DNA of 33,247 nucleotides, taken from positions 1-33,247 of IMG/VR virus record IMGVR_UViG_3300025411_000047. One strand, given 5' to 3'. The notes below the pieces were generated by a model that saw nothing but the letters and a program-made list of their open reading frames with translations, searched no databases and was not told the origin of the DNA. This DNA is from a virus. Below, in pieces: positions 22,682 to 28,299 of the stretch. How positions within the stretch are numbered: position 1 is the stretch's first letter; every line of letters begins with the position of its first letter. Both the position numbers and the translations under genes were made by a program.

Positions 22682-23106
22682 ACTTTTTATTTAATTTACT
22701 TGGCGGTCTAAGTGGACAAACTTACATATATATTGCTCTTGTATTTGGCGGTTTTTCTAGTGGTTTTTATATTGAGCATTTGCGCTTTTCTGACTATGTG
22801 GATCAAGTCAAAATTGTCGCAGAGAAACAGCTTGCAGAGAACAAAGCCAAGATCAAAGAACAGGAGATAATTAATGAAAATGTTGCAAAATCTTATCAAG
22901 ATAACATCAGTAATATTCACGCTTTTTATGGCAGGATGCTCGATACCAGTAGCGGTGCAATGTCCCCCAACGGCACAGCCACCATCACAATTAATGGTCA
23001 AGCCTATAACTTATTATCTGTTGCCGAGCAATGCGCCCAAACAACCCAACAACTAGAGTCATTACAAGACTGGATTAACCAACAGGTAGGATTAGATGCA
23101 AAATAA
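22678..23106 (+). CDS. Inner-membrane spanin (Rz-like), 142 aa
   Basis: Inner half of the spanin complex that fuses inner and outer membranes at lysis. It has an N-terminal signal-anchor (TYIYIALVFGGFSSGFYI, residues 15-32) and a charged periplasmic coiled coil (VKIVAEKQLAENKAKIKEQEI), then a tail. The outer-membrane partner is encoded inside it in another frame (22874-23056), the classic Rz/Rz1 nested layout, which makes the call firm. It overlaps the previous gene by ATGA, and the endolysin start at 23096 lies inside its last codons. Confidence 0.82.
   Translation: MNFLFNLLGGLSGQTYIYIALVFGGFSSGFYIEHLRFSDYVDQVKIVAEKQLAENKAKIKEQEIINENVAKSYQDNISNIHAFYGRMLDTSSGAMSPNGTATITINGQAYNLLSVAEQCAQTTQQLESLQDWINQQVGLDAK
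22874..23056 (+). CDS. Outer-membrane spanin lipoprotein (Rz1-like), nested in the inner spanin gene, 60 aa
   Basis: ATG 22874 in the +1 frame relative to the surrounding spanin gene. The product has a Lys start, a hydrophobic core (LIKITSVIFTLFMAGCS) and a lipobox ending M-A-G-C, with Cys22 as the lipid-modified residue. The mature part is about 39 aa and proline rich (CPPTAQPPSQ). Signal, lipobox and Pro-rich body are the hallmarks of Rz1-type o-spanins. AGGAGA lies eight bases before the start. It would span the periplasm together with the inner spanin. Confidence 0.85.
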   Translation: MKMLQNLIKITSVIFTLFMAGCSIPVAVQCPPTAQPPSQLMVKPITYYLLPSNAPKQPNN

Positions 23107-23617
23107 CTTTAAAAATTGCCTTGAGCTTGTATTAAAATCAGAGGGTGGATGGGTAAACAATCCAAAAGACCCTGGTGGCGAAACTAATCTTGGCGTTACA
23201 AAAAAAGTCTGGGAAGAATGGGTTGGGCATGAAGTCAAGACTATGCAAGGTTTGACACCCGAAGATGTAGCCCCTATGTATCAAGCTAAGTATTGGATGT
23301 CTTGCTATGCAAACCAACTTCCTGTAGGAATCGATTATATGGCGTTTGACATGGCTGTAAACGGTGGGCCAGGGCGTAGTGTCAAATTATTGCAAGAGTG
23401 CCTTGGTTGCGTTCCTGATGGCACTATAGGGCCAAGAACCATGCAATTAATTGATCAGAAAAAGCCAGAAGATATTGTAGAAGCATTTAGTCAGCGTAAA
23501 ATTGACTTTTATAAGTCATTAGCGACTTTTGCTACCTTTGGCAAAGGCTGGCTAAAACGAGTAGAAGATGTTAAACAAAACGCATTAAAAATGATTGGAG
23601 AAACAAATGGCAACTAA
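23096..23617 (+). CDS. Endolysin, glycoside hydrolase family 108 lysozyme, 173 aa
   Basis: Cleaves the glycan strands of host peptidoglycan. Residues 15-19 carry SEGGW, the GH108 catalytic motif with Glu16. NPKDPGGETNLGVTK follows, characteristic of the family (NDPxDxGGxTNxGIT). The second half has the peptidoglycan-binding-type segment: YMAFDMAVNGGPGRSVKLLQ and VPDGTIGPRTMQLI. The length is normal and no signal peptide or anchor is visible, so a holin is needed for release. The start overlaps the end of the inner-spanin gene by 11 bases. Confidence 0.92.
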   Translation: MQNNFKNCLELVLKSEGGWVNNPKDPGGETNLGVTKKVWEEWVGHEVKTMQGLTPEDVAPMYQAKYWMSCYANQLPVGIDYMAFDMAVNGGPGRSVKLLQECLGCVPDGTIGPRTMQLIDQKKPEDIVEAFSQRKIDFYKSLATFATFGKGWLKRVEDVKQNALKMIGETNGN

Positions 23618-23816
23618 TTTTAAAATTTCAGAACATAAGCAAAAACCTACAAAAACAGGTCATTATGTTAAAGATTCTGAACATCGCACAGAAGATCGCA
23701 TTGAGCGTTTAGAAGAAAAGCTTGAAAAGCACATGAGCTTGCCTATGGAAAAAGCTCATCACCCACACCAATCAAGTCAGAAAGAAGCCCCATTGCCTTC
23801 AATGAGAAAATATTAA
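23607..23816 (+). CDS. Small charged protein, 69 aa, end of the late operon
   Basis: ATG 23607 is preferred over ATG 23595 because GGAGA lies just before it and the upstream codons overlap the endolysin end. The product is hydrophilic with a short charged coiled coil (EDRIERLEEKLEKHMSL) and a His/Pro/Ser-rich tail. No family recognised. It is the last rightward gene before the convergent leftward block, and its stop lies inside a 9-bp inverted repeat shared with the opposing gene. Confidence 0.6.
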   Translation: MATNFKISEHKQKPTKTGHYVKDSEHRTEDRIERLEEKLEKHMSLPMEKAHHPHQSSQKEAPLPSMRKY

Positions 23817-23834
23817 AAGTTATTGCTTTTAATA
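23811..23834. terminator. Possible bidirectional terminator at the convergent junction
   Basis: TATTAAAAG (23811-23819) and CTTTTAATA (23826-23834) form a perfect nine-pair stem with loop TTATTG. Both stop codons, for the rightward gene (23814-23816) and the leftward HNH gene (23813-23815), lie in its left arm. The stem is AT-rich and the flanking T tracts are short, so termination strength is uncertain. Confidence 0.45.
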
Positions 23835-24295
23835 ATGTTTTCTTTGGCTGGAATTATTTGTAAATTCCAAGGAACATGAAGTCCTGATACAGTTTTTCCC
23901 TGTATTGGGACAATATGATCAACATGGTAATTTAAGCCACAAGCTCGTAAAGCAGCGCAATATTGATAAATTGAATCAATTTCTGCTTTTTGCGTTGCAT
24001 CAAGCCAAGGTGGAACTCTTTGCAATTTAGCTGCATTTCGTTTTGCAACTCTTTTGGCACAATTTTCTGGATTGTTTCTGGCCCATTTAAGAGAAATTTC
24101 CTTGGATCTTTGTGGATTTTTATCACGCCAAGCTTTTGCTAAAGAATTGATATGCGCTCTATTTTCTTTAATACATTTCATGCAAAGTGCTTGGTCGGTT
24201 CGTCTTATTTCTACATGACCATTCTTACAAGGTTTTCCTGTGAAATAGTATTTCATGCCATTTTTTAAGGCATCTTTTCTTGAAATTACTTCCAT
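23813..24295 (-). CDS. HNH endonuclease, 160 aa, free-standing
   Basis: Probable site-specific DNA endonuclease. An N-terminal zinc-finger-like part (PCKNGHVEI with Cys23 and His27, then C-MK-C at 38-41) precedes the HNH core: YHVDHIVPIQGKTVSGLHVP with His124, Asp126, His127, Asn144 in PWNLQ and Asn153 in KENIIKSN. A mid-section of Lys/Arg/Asn repeats may bind DNA. Such genes are often mobile homing endonucleases. It has its own close TATAAT and sits at the end of the leftward block, overlapping the rightward gene by four bases, as an inserted unit might. A link to the capsid intron is only speculation. Confidence 0.88.
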   Translation of the reverse strand: MEVISRKDALKNGMKYYFTGKPCKNGHVEIRRTDQALCMKCIKENRAHINSLAKAWRDKNPQRSKEISLKWARNNPENCAKRVAKRNAAKLQRVPPWLDATQKAEIDSIYQYCAALRACGLNYHVDHIVPIQGKTVSGLHVPWNLQIIPAKENIIKSNNF

Positions 24296-24302
24296 AAAGA
24301 AT

Positions 24303-24308
24303 ATTATA
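24303..24308 (-). promoter_or_regulatory. Consensus -10 TATAAT before the HNH gene
   Basis: On the minus strand TATAAT lies eight bases before the HNH start codon, so transcripts would be leaderless or nearly so. No good -35 is seen 16-18 bases upstream (GATTTA at best). The 15-bp gap between genes leaves little other room. Confidence 0.35.
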
Positions 24309-24310
24309 AT

Positions 24311-24739
24311 TCAAAATATCTGAGTTAAATCAGCAATTTTAAACATAGTGATGGGGCAGTCGTAAAACAACTCCCCTTTACTTACATATTTGTTATGGAC
24401 TTCAATCAATGGGCAATTTGCTATCAAGTCTGCTTTCACCCAATAAGCACGAGATAAGTCCTGAGTTACGGCAAAAAATAGAGTCGGCAGACCTTCCCGA
24501 AATAGCTTGTCTTTGCGTTGCCCTACGTGGATGGTTTGATGTCGATCAAAACCTTCTTGACGAACTTCTACCTCAAGCAGCCCAACTGGAGAACCTGATC
24601 GAAAGCAGATTAGATCAACTCCATACTTATTAGGGTTATCTTTTACTTCTAAACCCCATTTCATTTTGACCCACTCGCTTACAACTTTGCGAGCTGGGCC
24701 ATCATATACATCGTGTAAATATTGGCTAAATGGCTTCAC
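24311..24739 (-). CDS. Putative PD-(D/E)XK-type nuclease-like protein, 142 aa
   Basis: Residues 38-60 read NKYGVDLICF then GLLEVEVRQE, giving a D-x13-E-x-E arrangement (Asp42, Glu56, Glu58). This resembles the PD-(D/E)XK catalytic core with the Lys replaced by Glu; a preceding helix (KVVSEWVKMKWG) supplies the fold's first helix. A basic segment follows (HVGQRKDKLFRE) and beta-strands (TLFFAVTQDLSRAYWVKAD). It may be a small endonuclease or a decayed one. It overlaps the upstream membrane-protein gene by four bases (ATGA) in the leftward operon. Confidence 0.6.
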   Translation of the reverse strand: MKPFSQYLHDVYDGPARKVVSEWVKMKWGLEVKDNPNKYGVDLICFRSGSPVGLLEVEVRQEGFDRHQTIHVGQRKDKLFREGLPTLFFAVTQDLSRAYWVKADLIANCPLIEVHNKYVSKGELFYDCPITMFKIADLTQIF

Positions 24740-24951
24740 GCTCTAAGAATAATAACTAATAGCACAAAGCATATTGCAACGATATAAGCTACATTGCACC
24801 AATATTCAAAGCGTAACTTAGCAGGATCGCCAATAAGCCATTTCTGTATTTCAAGCATATCAGGGTCTTGTTCTACATATTTAGGCTTTAATGGATTCTC
24901 ATCATAACGAGAGCCAATCAATACTTTGCCATTGTTTAGAAAATCATTCAC
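24736..24951 (-). CDS. Small membrane protein, 71 aa
   Basis: The start is GTG 24951, inside the overlap with the preceding frame (AAGTGA). The product has a polar N-terminal 48 residues (NDFLNNGKVLIGSRYDENPL) and one C-terminal transmembrane helix (VAYIVAICFVLLVIILR). No family recognised. Tail-anchored layout; ATGA overlap with the downstream gene shows it belongs to the leftward operon. Confidence 0.6.
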   Translation of the reverse strand: MNDFLNNGKVLIGSRYDENPLKPKYVEQDPDMLEIQKWLIGDPAKLRFEYWCNVAYIVAICFVLLVIILRA

Positions 24952-25181
24952 TTTTCTTGTGCCTTTCTTAATCCATACTTTTGCGGGTTTTCAAAACAAT
25001 CAACAATATCTTTCATTTCCCAGTCTGATGCGTTACCAATCCATTGTTTTCCGTCATGCCTAAATTTTATTGTTCAGAGCAATACGTTGTTAAAGTAAAT
25101 TGGTAAATCAATACTTGGTGGCTCTTCAATTTGAGGATTAAAAACCGTTAATGCTTTTTTAGCTAATTCATTAGGTGTCAT
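24948..25181 (-). pseudogene. Small gene split by an in-frame TGA (35 + 41 codons)
   Basis: ATG 25181 opens MTPNELAKKALTVFNPQIEE ... YFNNVLL and reaches TGA at 25074-25076. The same frame continues without a usable start as TIKFRHDGKQWIGNASDWEM ... RKAQEK to TGA 24948-24950. The second part looks coding: it has Trp/Asp-rich strands and ends in the same RKAQEK-type tail and downstream GTGA overlap as neighbouring genes. Other genes here end in TGA, so the codon is a stop. Explanations are a nonsense mutation, sequencing error, or read-through. The first part is intact and could still be expressed alone. Confidence 0.6.
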
Positions 25182-25279
25182 TTCTCTTGTTCCTTTTCTA
25201 AAGTTACTTTGAATGTAACAAACCAAAATCCTATATAAAAACACTTATCAACATATGCAATTCCTAATAGCTTACTCAT
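25178..25279 (-). CDS. Very small hydrophobic protein, 33 aa
   Basis: ATG 25279 overlaps the previous stop (ATGA), behind AAAGGCACAAGAGAA. The product MSKLLGIAYVDKCFYIGFWF then VTFKVTLEKEQEK has an aromatic-rich hydrophobic middle and a charged end. Its stop overlaps the next ATG in the same way. The regular coupling at both ends supports translation even though the gene is short. No known family. Confidence 0.55.
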   Translation of the reverse strand: MSKLLGIAYVDKCFYIGFWFVTFKVTLEKEQEK

Positions 25280-25638
25280 TTCTCTTGTGCCTTTCTTAGT
25301 ATTGCTCTAGCAAAATCAAATGCTTGTTGTCTAATCATTGCTGTCATTGCTCTTGCTATACTATCCCCATGGTCTGCGGTAGCTTCAATGGTTTGAAAGA
25401 ATTGCAACAACATAGTTTCTTTGCCAATTTGCTCTATTTCCTCATCTGTTAGTGTCTTTGCTGGATAACTAACATACTCACCAGCCATGTGACTAGCAGT
25501 TCTGTCAAAAGATTCGTCTGCTGGATGGGTGTAGAGTGGAATATCATCCCAGCTTTCTTTTTCATTGGTAACTATTGTGTCAGTAAAACCAAACTGCAAT
25601 TCATTTTTACCTATCCACGCTACTGGTTCATTGTTCAC
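25276..25638 (-). CDS. Hypothetical phage protein, EPVAW/YTHP type, 120 aa
   Basis: I chose GTG 25638 (product starting MNNEPVAWIGKNELQF), because AAAAGGC lies seven bases before it and related phage proteins begin with M(N/Q)xEPVAW as I recall. The middle reads WDDIPLYTHPADESFDRTAS, followed by LTDEEIEQIGKE and a C-terminal helix (MIRQQAFDFARAILRKAQEK). The YTHP motif and late LTDEEI are common in small phage early proteins of unknown function. It overlaps the genes on both sides. An upstream TTG (25671) is possible but less likely. Confidence 0.65.
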   Translation of the reverse strand: MNNEPVAWIGKNELQFGFTDTIVTNEKESWDDIPLYTHPADESFDRTASHMAGEYVSYPAKTLTDEEIEQIGKETMLLQFFQTIEATADHGDSIARAMTAMIRQQAFDFARAILRKAQEK

Positions 25639-25855
25639 TTTTTTTGCCTTTTTTCTCAACGTGCATTGCAAGCAAAGACTCTACCCTAAGCTGTAACCTA
25701 TCGTGCAAGCTTTCACAAACATCACGACAAAGCCATAAAGTGCCACTTTCAGCATCACTAGAAATCTTCTCAGCTACTAGCTCAAGCACATTGCCAAGGC
25801 AGCTTAACTGGCTTGAAATTTTTTCTAATTCCCCTGCTTCATCCCATAAACTCAT
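25628..25855 (-). CDS. Hypothetical early protein, 75 aa
   Basis: ATG 25855 overlaps the previous stop (ATGA). The product is acidic at the start and mainly helical: MSLWDEAGELEKISSQLSCL, NVLELVAEKISSDAESGTLW, LCRDVCESLHDRLQLRVESL, with a Lys/Glu tail. It is probably a small helical-bundle protein. Three Cys residues are present but not in a metal-binding pattern. No function known to me. Confidence 0.6.
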   Translation of the reverse strand: MSLWDEAGELEKISSQLSCLGNVLELVAEKISSDAESGTLWLCRDVCESLHDRLQLRVESLLAMHVEKKGKKSEQ

Positions 25856-26100
25856 TTTTGATCCCTTGCTGATGTTGACCAGAGCTGCTCAATAATTTCT
25901 GATGCGCCCATCTTAATTAATTCATTTTTATAAAAGAATCTAGCTACATACTTAGCTTTGACAAATCCTGTTTCCTGTCTGATGCTTGGCCCTACATAAA
26001 CACCAGGATTGGTGTAATGAGGCACATACAAGATATTTCCTACTTTGTAGCATTTGTAAGCCTTTGTTTCAGGAACTGCGTATTCAGTATCCATAACCAT
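25852..26100 (-). CDS. Hypothetical protein, 82 aa
   Basis: ATG 26100 is the likely start, with ATG 26094 an alternative two codons later. The product begins MVMDTEYAVPETKAYKCYKV and alternates strands (GNILYVPHYTNPGVYVGPSI) before a helical end (YKNELIKMGASEIIEQLW). No family recognised. It overlaps the upstream gene by 17 bases and the downstream one by four. Confidence 0.55.
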   Translation of the reverse strand: MVMDTEYAVPETKAYKCYKVGNILYVPHYTNPGVYVGPSIRQETGFVKAKYVARFFYKNELIKMGASEIIEQLWSTSARDQK

Positions 26101-26302
26101 AATTTAATCCTTCTTTTGCGTTGTATTCGTATCCAAAAGCGTAAAACAATGGTGAATTAGCCATCATTACGATTTTGCGTTTTGCTTCTAAAGAACTGCC
26201 CCTGCGCTTTAATAACAAAGCCAAACAAGCTCTGTTTTTAAATAATTGCTTGCCAGAATAAGACCTCATAAATTCTATTTTGAAAGCAGATTTGTCTAGC
26301 AT
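26084..26302 (-). CDS. Hypothetical basic protein, 72 aa
   Basis: I chose ATG 26302, which overlaps the stop of the 26-aa gene before it (TAATG). A longer version from 26362 would run through that gene in another frame. The product MLDKSAFKIEFMRSYSGKQL then FKNRACLALLLKRRGSSLEA is basic and helical, and ends EYNAKEGLNYGYGY with a Gly/Tyr repeat. No known family. Confidence 0.55.
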   Translation of the reverse strand: MLDKSAFKIEFMRSYSGKQLFKNRACLALLLKRRGSSLEAKRKIVMMANSPLFYAFGYEYNAKEGLNYGYGY

Positions 26303-26382
26303 TAGAACCCCCATGCAAACATTGAGCCAAATAATACGCCCAGCAGTATTACGCCAATCCAATCAAGTAATGTAATTTTCAT
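26302..26382 (-). CDS. 26-aa single-span membrane peptide
   Basis: ATG 26382 lies three bases after AGGGGGA, a very strong ribosome site for this genome. The product, MKITLLDWIGVILLGVLFGS then MFAWGF, is essentially one transmembrane helix. Its TAA overlaps the next ATG. Despite its size, the ribosome site and coupling support translation. Similar tiny membrane peptides occur in phage early regions; the function is unknown. Confidence 0.6.
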   Translation of the reverse strand: MKITLLDWIGVILLGVLFGSMFAWGF

Positions 26383-26402
26383 AAATCCCCCTAAATAAAA
26401 GT

Positions 26403-26466
26403 GACAGGTCAAGGTCATGTTAAATTCTGCGCACACGGCTCATTTGAACTGTATCAATGACCTGTC
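26403..26466. repeat. Long-range inverted repeat GACAGGTCA ... TGACCTGTC
   Basis: Nine-base perfect arms (26403-26411 and 26458-26466) enclose 46 bp in the gap between the leftward genes at 26473 and 26382. It could be a leader structure for the downstream small genes, a looping operator pair, or a weak terminator. No T run follows on the minus strand. Confidence 0.4.
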
Positions 26467-26472
26467 GTAAAG

Positions 26473-26643
26473 TTAATAATTATTTAAAATAATACGAACT
26501 TCTGTTTCATTTTTTGCTTCATAGTCACGGCAAACTGGAAACTCATCGCCATTTGACAATACAGCGATCCAAGCACCACCAACAGTAGCTTTGATGCGTG
26601 GGTTGTAACGTGCTTCTTGTTTGTAAATTTCTGTAACTTGCAT
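26473..26643 (-). CDS. Small hypothetical protein, 56 aa
   Basis: ATG 26643 follows GGGGGATTAAAA, a strong ribosome site. The product reads MQVTEIYKQEARYNPRIKAT, GGAWIAVLSNGDEFPVCRDY and ends EVRIILNNY. The pattern suggests a small beta-sheet protein of about five strands. I do not recognise it. It has its own upstream noncoding space and may start a transcription unit. Confidence 0.6.
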   Translation of the reverse strand: MQVTEIYKQEARYNPRIKATVGGAWIAVLSNGDEFPVCRDYEAKNETEVRIILNNY

Positions 26644-26832
26644 TTTTAATCCCCCGACTAAGTTAACTCGTTATTGAGTGATACCAGTTTATGAGCGTTT
26701 TTGCAAAAAATAATTGACCTAGATCAAGAAAACTAAAAATATTTTAAGTGTTGTATTTTTACAACAGGGTGGGGCTGACTCCTCACGGAAGGATGTAATG
26801 GTCGGGGGAAACCAAGCCAGCCCCATAAAATT
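26644..26832. other. Noncoding gap with palindrome and inverted repeat
   Basis: No gene is visible in these 189 bp. The gap holds a perfect TGTTGT-ATTTTT-ACAACA palindrome (26749-26766) and an inverted repeat GGGGCTGACT / AGCCAGCCCC (26771-26824) with one mismatch and a 34-base loop. It also holds TTGACCTAGATCAA (26714-26727) and a weak minus-strand promoter-like pair, TTGCAA, 17 bp, TATCAC (about 26668-26706), leading to the gene at 26643. The GC-rich repeat may end or attenuate transcription from the exonuclease gene. Confidence 0.5.
26749..26766. repeat. Palindrome TGTTGT-N6-ACAACA in the leftward region
   Basis: TGTTGT-ATTTTT-ACAACA, the same half-sites and spacing as copies in the rightward late region (1280, 5032). 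Its presence beside leftward early genes means that whatever binds it, or its RNA role, is not limited to late genes. Confidence 0.6.
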
Positions 26833-27603
26833 CTATAGACCCGATTTTAACTGATAAAAACGCAAAAGGTGGAAAAAGCACTTCAAACCCTTTTGTAAGT
26901 CTGCTTCTTCTATTTCGCACAGCTTTACTTCGTTAGTTAGGCCATTGACAAACATAATCCCACATCTAGCACCCTCTAAGCCTAGCAACTCACGGTAAGC
27001 TGCCATCTGCATGATATGATCATCGTATGGAACGACCTTTTCCAAGGGGGTTTCTTTTGTCTTAAAATCTACAACCACGCCTGGTATGCCCTTAACTTTA
27101 TCTGCTTTGGCGTGTAAATCCACTTTGCCACCAAACTTTAGTTCTGTATGGCTAGCACTTTGCTCTGGAATCCATAATCTAGCCCCATACGCAGCTTGTA
27201 GGGCGTTTTCTATGTTACGGCAATAGGTAGGGATTGATTCAAGCAAAATACCGTCAAAGAAGCTCTCTATGATGGCGTGAATGGCACTACCACGTTCTGC
27301 TGCTTGCTTGCCTTGGGCTTTACTGTCGCTTAATACTCGACTAAGCCACTCGGATTCTTCTTCGCCTTCTAAGCGAGGTAATGTAAGCGCAGCGAGGATG
27401 GCCTGTTCTTGTTTCCATCGGTCAAGACCTGGCTTTGCTGCGACTCCCAAGATTGTTGTAACTGATGGCAATAAACCGAGTTTTTTAGCATCTCGTAAGG
27501 TTGTGTTCCTTTGTTTGCCATTCGCACCGATGATTTCGTAGGCTGGATTGCCCATTTCGTCATACCAATGCCCACTTTCACTTGTCTGATCCTTTATTAG
27601 CAC
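26833..27603 (-). CDS. RecB/Cas4-like PD-(D/E)XK exonuclease, 256 aa
   Basis: Likely resects DNA ends for phage recombination. The N-terminal SVTTILGVAAKPGLDRWKQE and GSAIHAIIESFFDG (residues 105-118) are typical of phage RecB-family nucleases. The active site is KFGGKVDLHAKADK with Asp162, followed by GVVVDFKTKE with Asp179 and Lys181, then HIMQMAAYRELLG, the QxxxY motif of this family. All expected residues are present. The start is GTG 27603 after GGGAAG. It lies in one operon with SSB-like and ERF annealing proteins, a standard phage recombination set. Confidence 0.85.
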   Translation of the reverse strand: MLIKDQTSESGHWYDEMGNPAYEIIGANGKQRNTTLRDAKKLGLLPSVTTILGVAAKPGLDRWKQEQAILAALTLPRLEGEEESEWLSRVLSDSKAQGKQAAERGSAIHAIIESFFDGILLESIPTYCRNIENALQAAYGARLWIPEQSASHTELKFGGKVDLHAKADKVKGIPGVVVDFKTKETPLEKVVPYDDHIMQMAAYRELLGLEGARCGIMFVNGLTNEVKLCEIEEADLQKGLKCFFHLLRFYQLKSGL

Positions 27604-27814
27604 TTTTTCTTCCCCTTTTTGGTTTTACTTCATCCGTGGTTATATCGTAAACAATCTCTACTGCTGGTGGCACAATTTCTACTTCATATTGCGCTGGGAT
27701 TTCTTGACCACACCAATCCGATGGCATTTTATTAACAACCACAGGATTGAGCTTACAAGCTCCCATCATATCATTTTGGTTAAATACAAAAAACTTACAA
27801 GATTTGCAAGTCAT
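27578..27814 (-). CDS. Small Cys-rich, possibly zinc-binding protein, 78 aa
   Basis: The start ATG overlaps the previous stop (TAATG). The N-terminal half has Cys3, Cys6, Cys19 and Cys35 (MTCKSCKFF, GACKLNP, SDWCGQE), a C-x2-C-x12-C-x15-C layout suited to metal binding. The second half is Val/Pro/Glu rich and ends in a basic tail (KPKRGRKSANK). It overlaps the exonuclease start by 26 bases. Small proteins with this opening (CxxCKFF) are common in phage early regions, without known function. Confidence 0.6.
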   Translation of the reverse strand: MTCKSCKFFVFNQNDMMGACKLNPVVVNKMPSDWCGQEIPAQYEVEIVPPAVEIVYDITTDEVKPKRGRKSANKGSDK

Positions 27815-28020
27815 TAGATGCCTTTAGAGTAATTGGTAATTCTCATGCTGTCCTCTTGGAACACGCATAAGTCTGATGCAACTAGCAGAACCGCTTTAAT
27901 GACTGCTGCTAAATCTTCTGGTGTAAAGCTAATGAGTTGTTGTTCTTCGTCAACTCCAACCCCTTGCCATACTTTTTCCGTGTATTTAGTTTCAATAATG
28001 TCTTTAATTAAGTTCTGCAT
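27814..28020 (-). CDS. Hypothetical early protein, 68 aa
   Basis: ATG 28020 follows AAGGAGAACATT, a near-perfect ribosome site. The product is acidic and helical: MQNLIKDIIETKYTEKVWQG, ISFTPEDLAAVIKAVLLVAS, ending SMRITNYSKGI. No catalytic motif. It sits between the SSB-like and Cys-rich genes. Function unknown. Confidence 0.6.
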   Translation of the reverse strand: MQNLIKDIIETKYTEKVWQGVGVDEEQQLISFTPEDLAAVIKAVLLVASDLCVFQEDSMRITNYSKGI

Positions 28021-28031
28021 AATGTTCTCCT

Positions 28032-28289
28032 TTAGAACGGAACGTCATCTACAAATGGGTCTTTCTTGGGTAACTCGTCAGACCCTGCTTCTTTAAATCC
28101 TTGTGGGATTTTTTCTTTGCCGATTGAAATACTGAAAAACTTGCCCTTTTTGCCTTCTTTAACCCAACCCGAAAGCCAATGCTCTTTACCATTAACCATA
28201 ATTGTCCCTGTGTAATCAGGATGGTTATCAGTCGTTTTACGGTCATTTTTAAATAAACTCCCTGAGCCTTCTTTTGGTGTATATGCCAT
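28032..28289 (-). CDS. SSB-like protein with acidic DDVPF tail, 85 aa
   Basis: Probable single-stranded DNA-binding accessory. The body is a small beta-rich unit ([50 protein letters not shown]) and the C-terminus is DPFVDDVPF. That tail matches the D-D-(I/V)-P-F tip with which bacterial SSB proteins recruit partner enzymes. The short length and lack of a full canonical SSB domain make this SSB-like rather than SSB. ATG 28289 follows AAAGGAAAGAAA. It lies between ERF and the exonuclease, as expected for a recombination set. Confidence 0.65.
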   Translation of the reverse strand: MAYTPKEGSGSLFKNDRKTTDNHPDYTGTIMVNGKEHWLSGWVKEGKKGKFFSISIGKEKIPQGFKEAGSDELPKKDPFVDDVPF

Positions 28290-28299
28290 TTTCTTTCCT

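Noticed and set aside
24409-24633. Rightward 74-codon frame antisense to the nuclease-like gene
   Set aside because: The translation looks protein-like, but it has no ribosome site, lies alone on the plus strand inside a coupled leftward operon, and the leftward frame has an acidic motif pattern and ATGA coupling.
25074-25076. Reassigned TGA (genetic code 4) across the genome
   Set aside because: Many coupled genes here end at TGA (for example 13161-13163, 29437-29439), so TGA works as a stop; the split gene needs a local explanation.
26714-26727. FNR/CRP-like box TTGACCTAGATCAA
   Set aside because: One mismatch to TTGAT-N4-ATCAA; about one such match is expected by chance in a window this size, and no suitably placed promoter was convincing.
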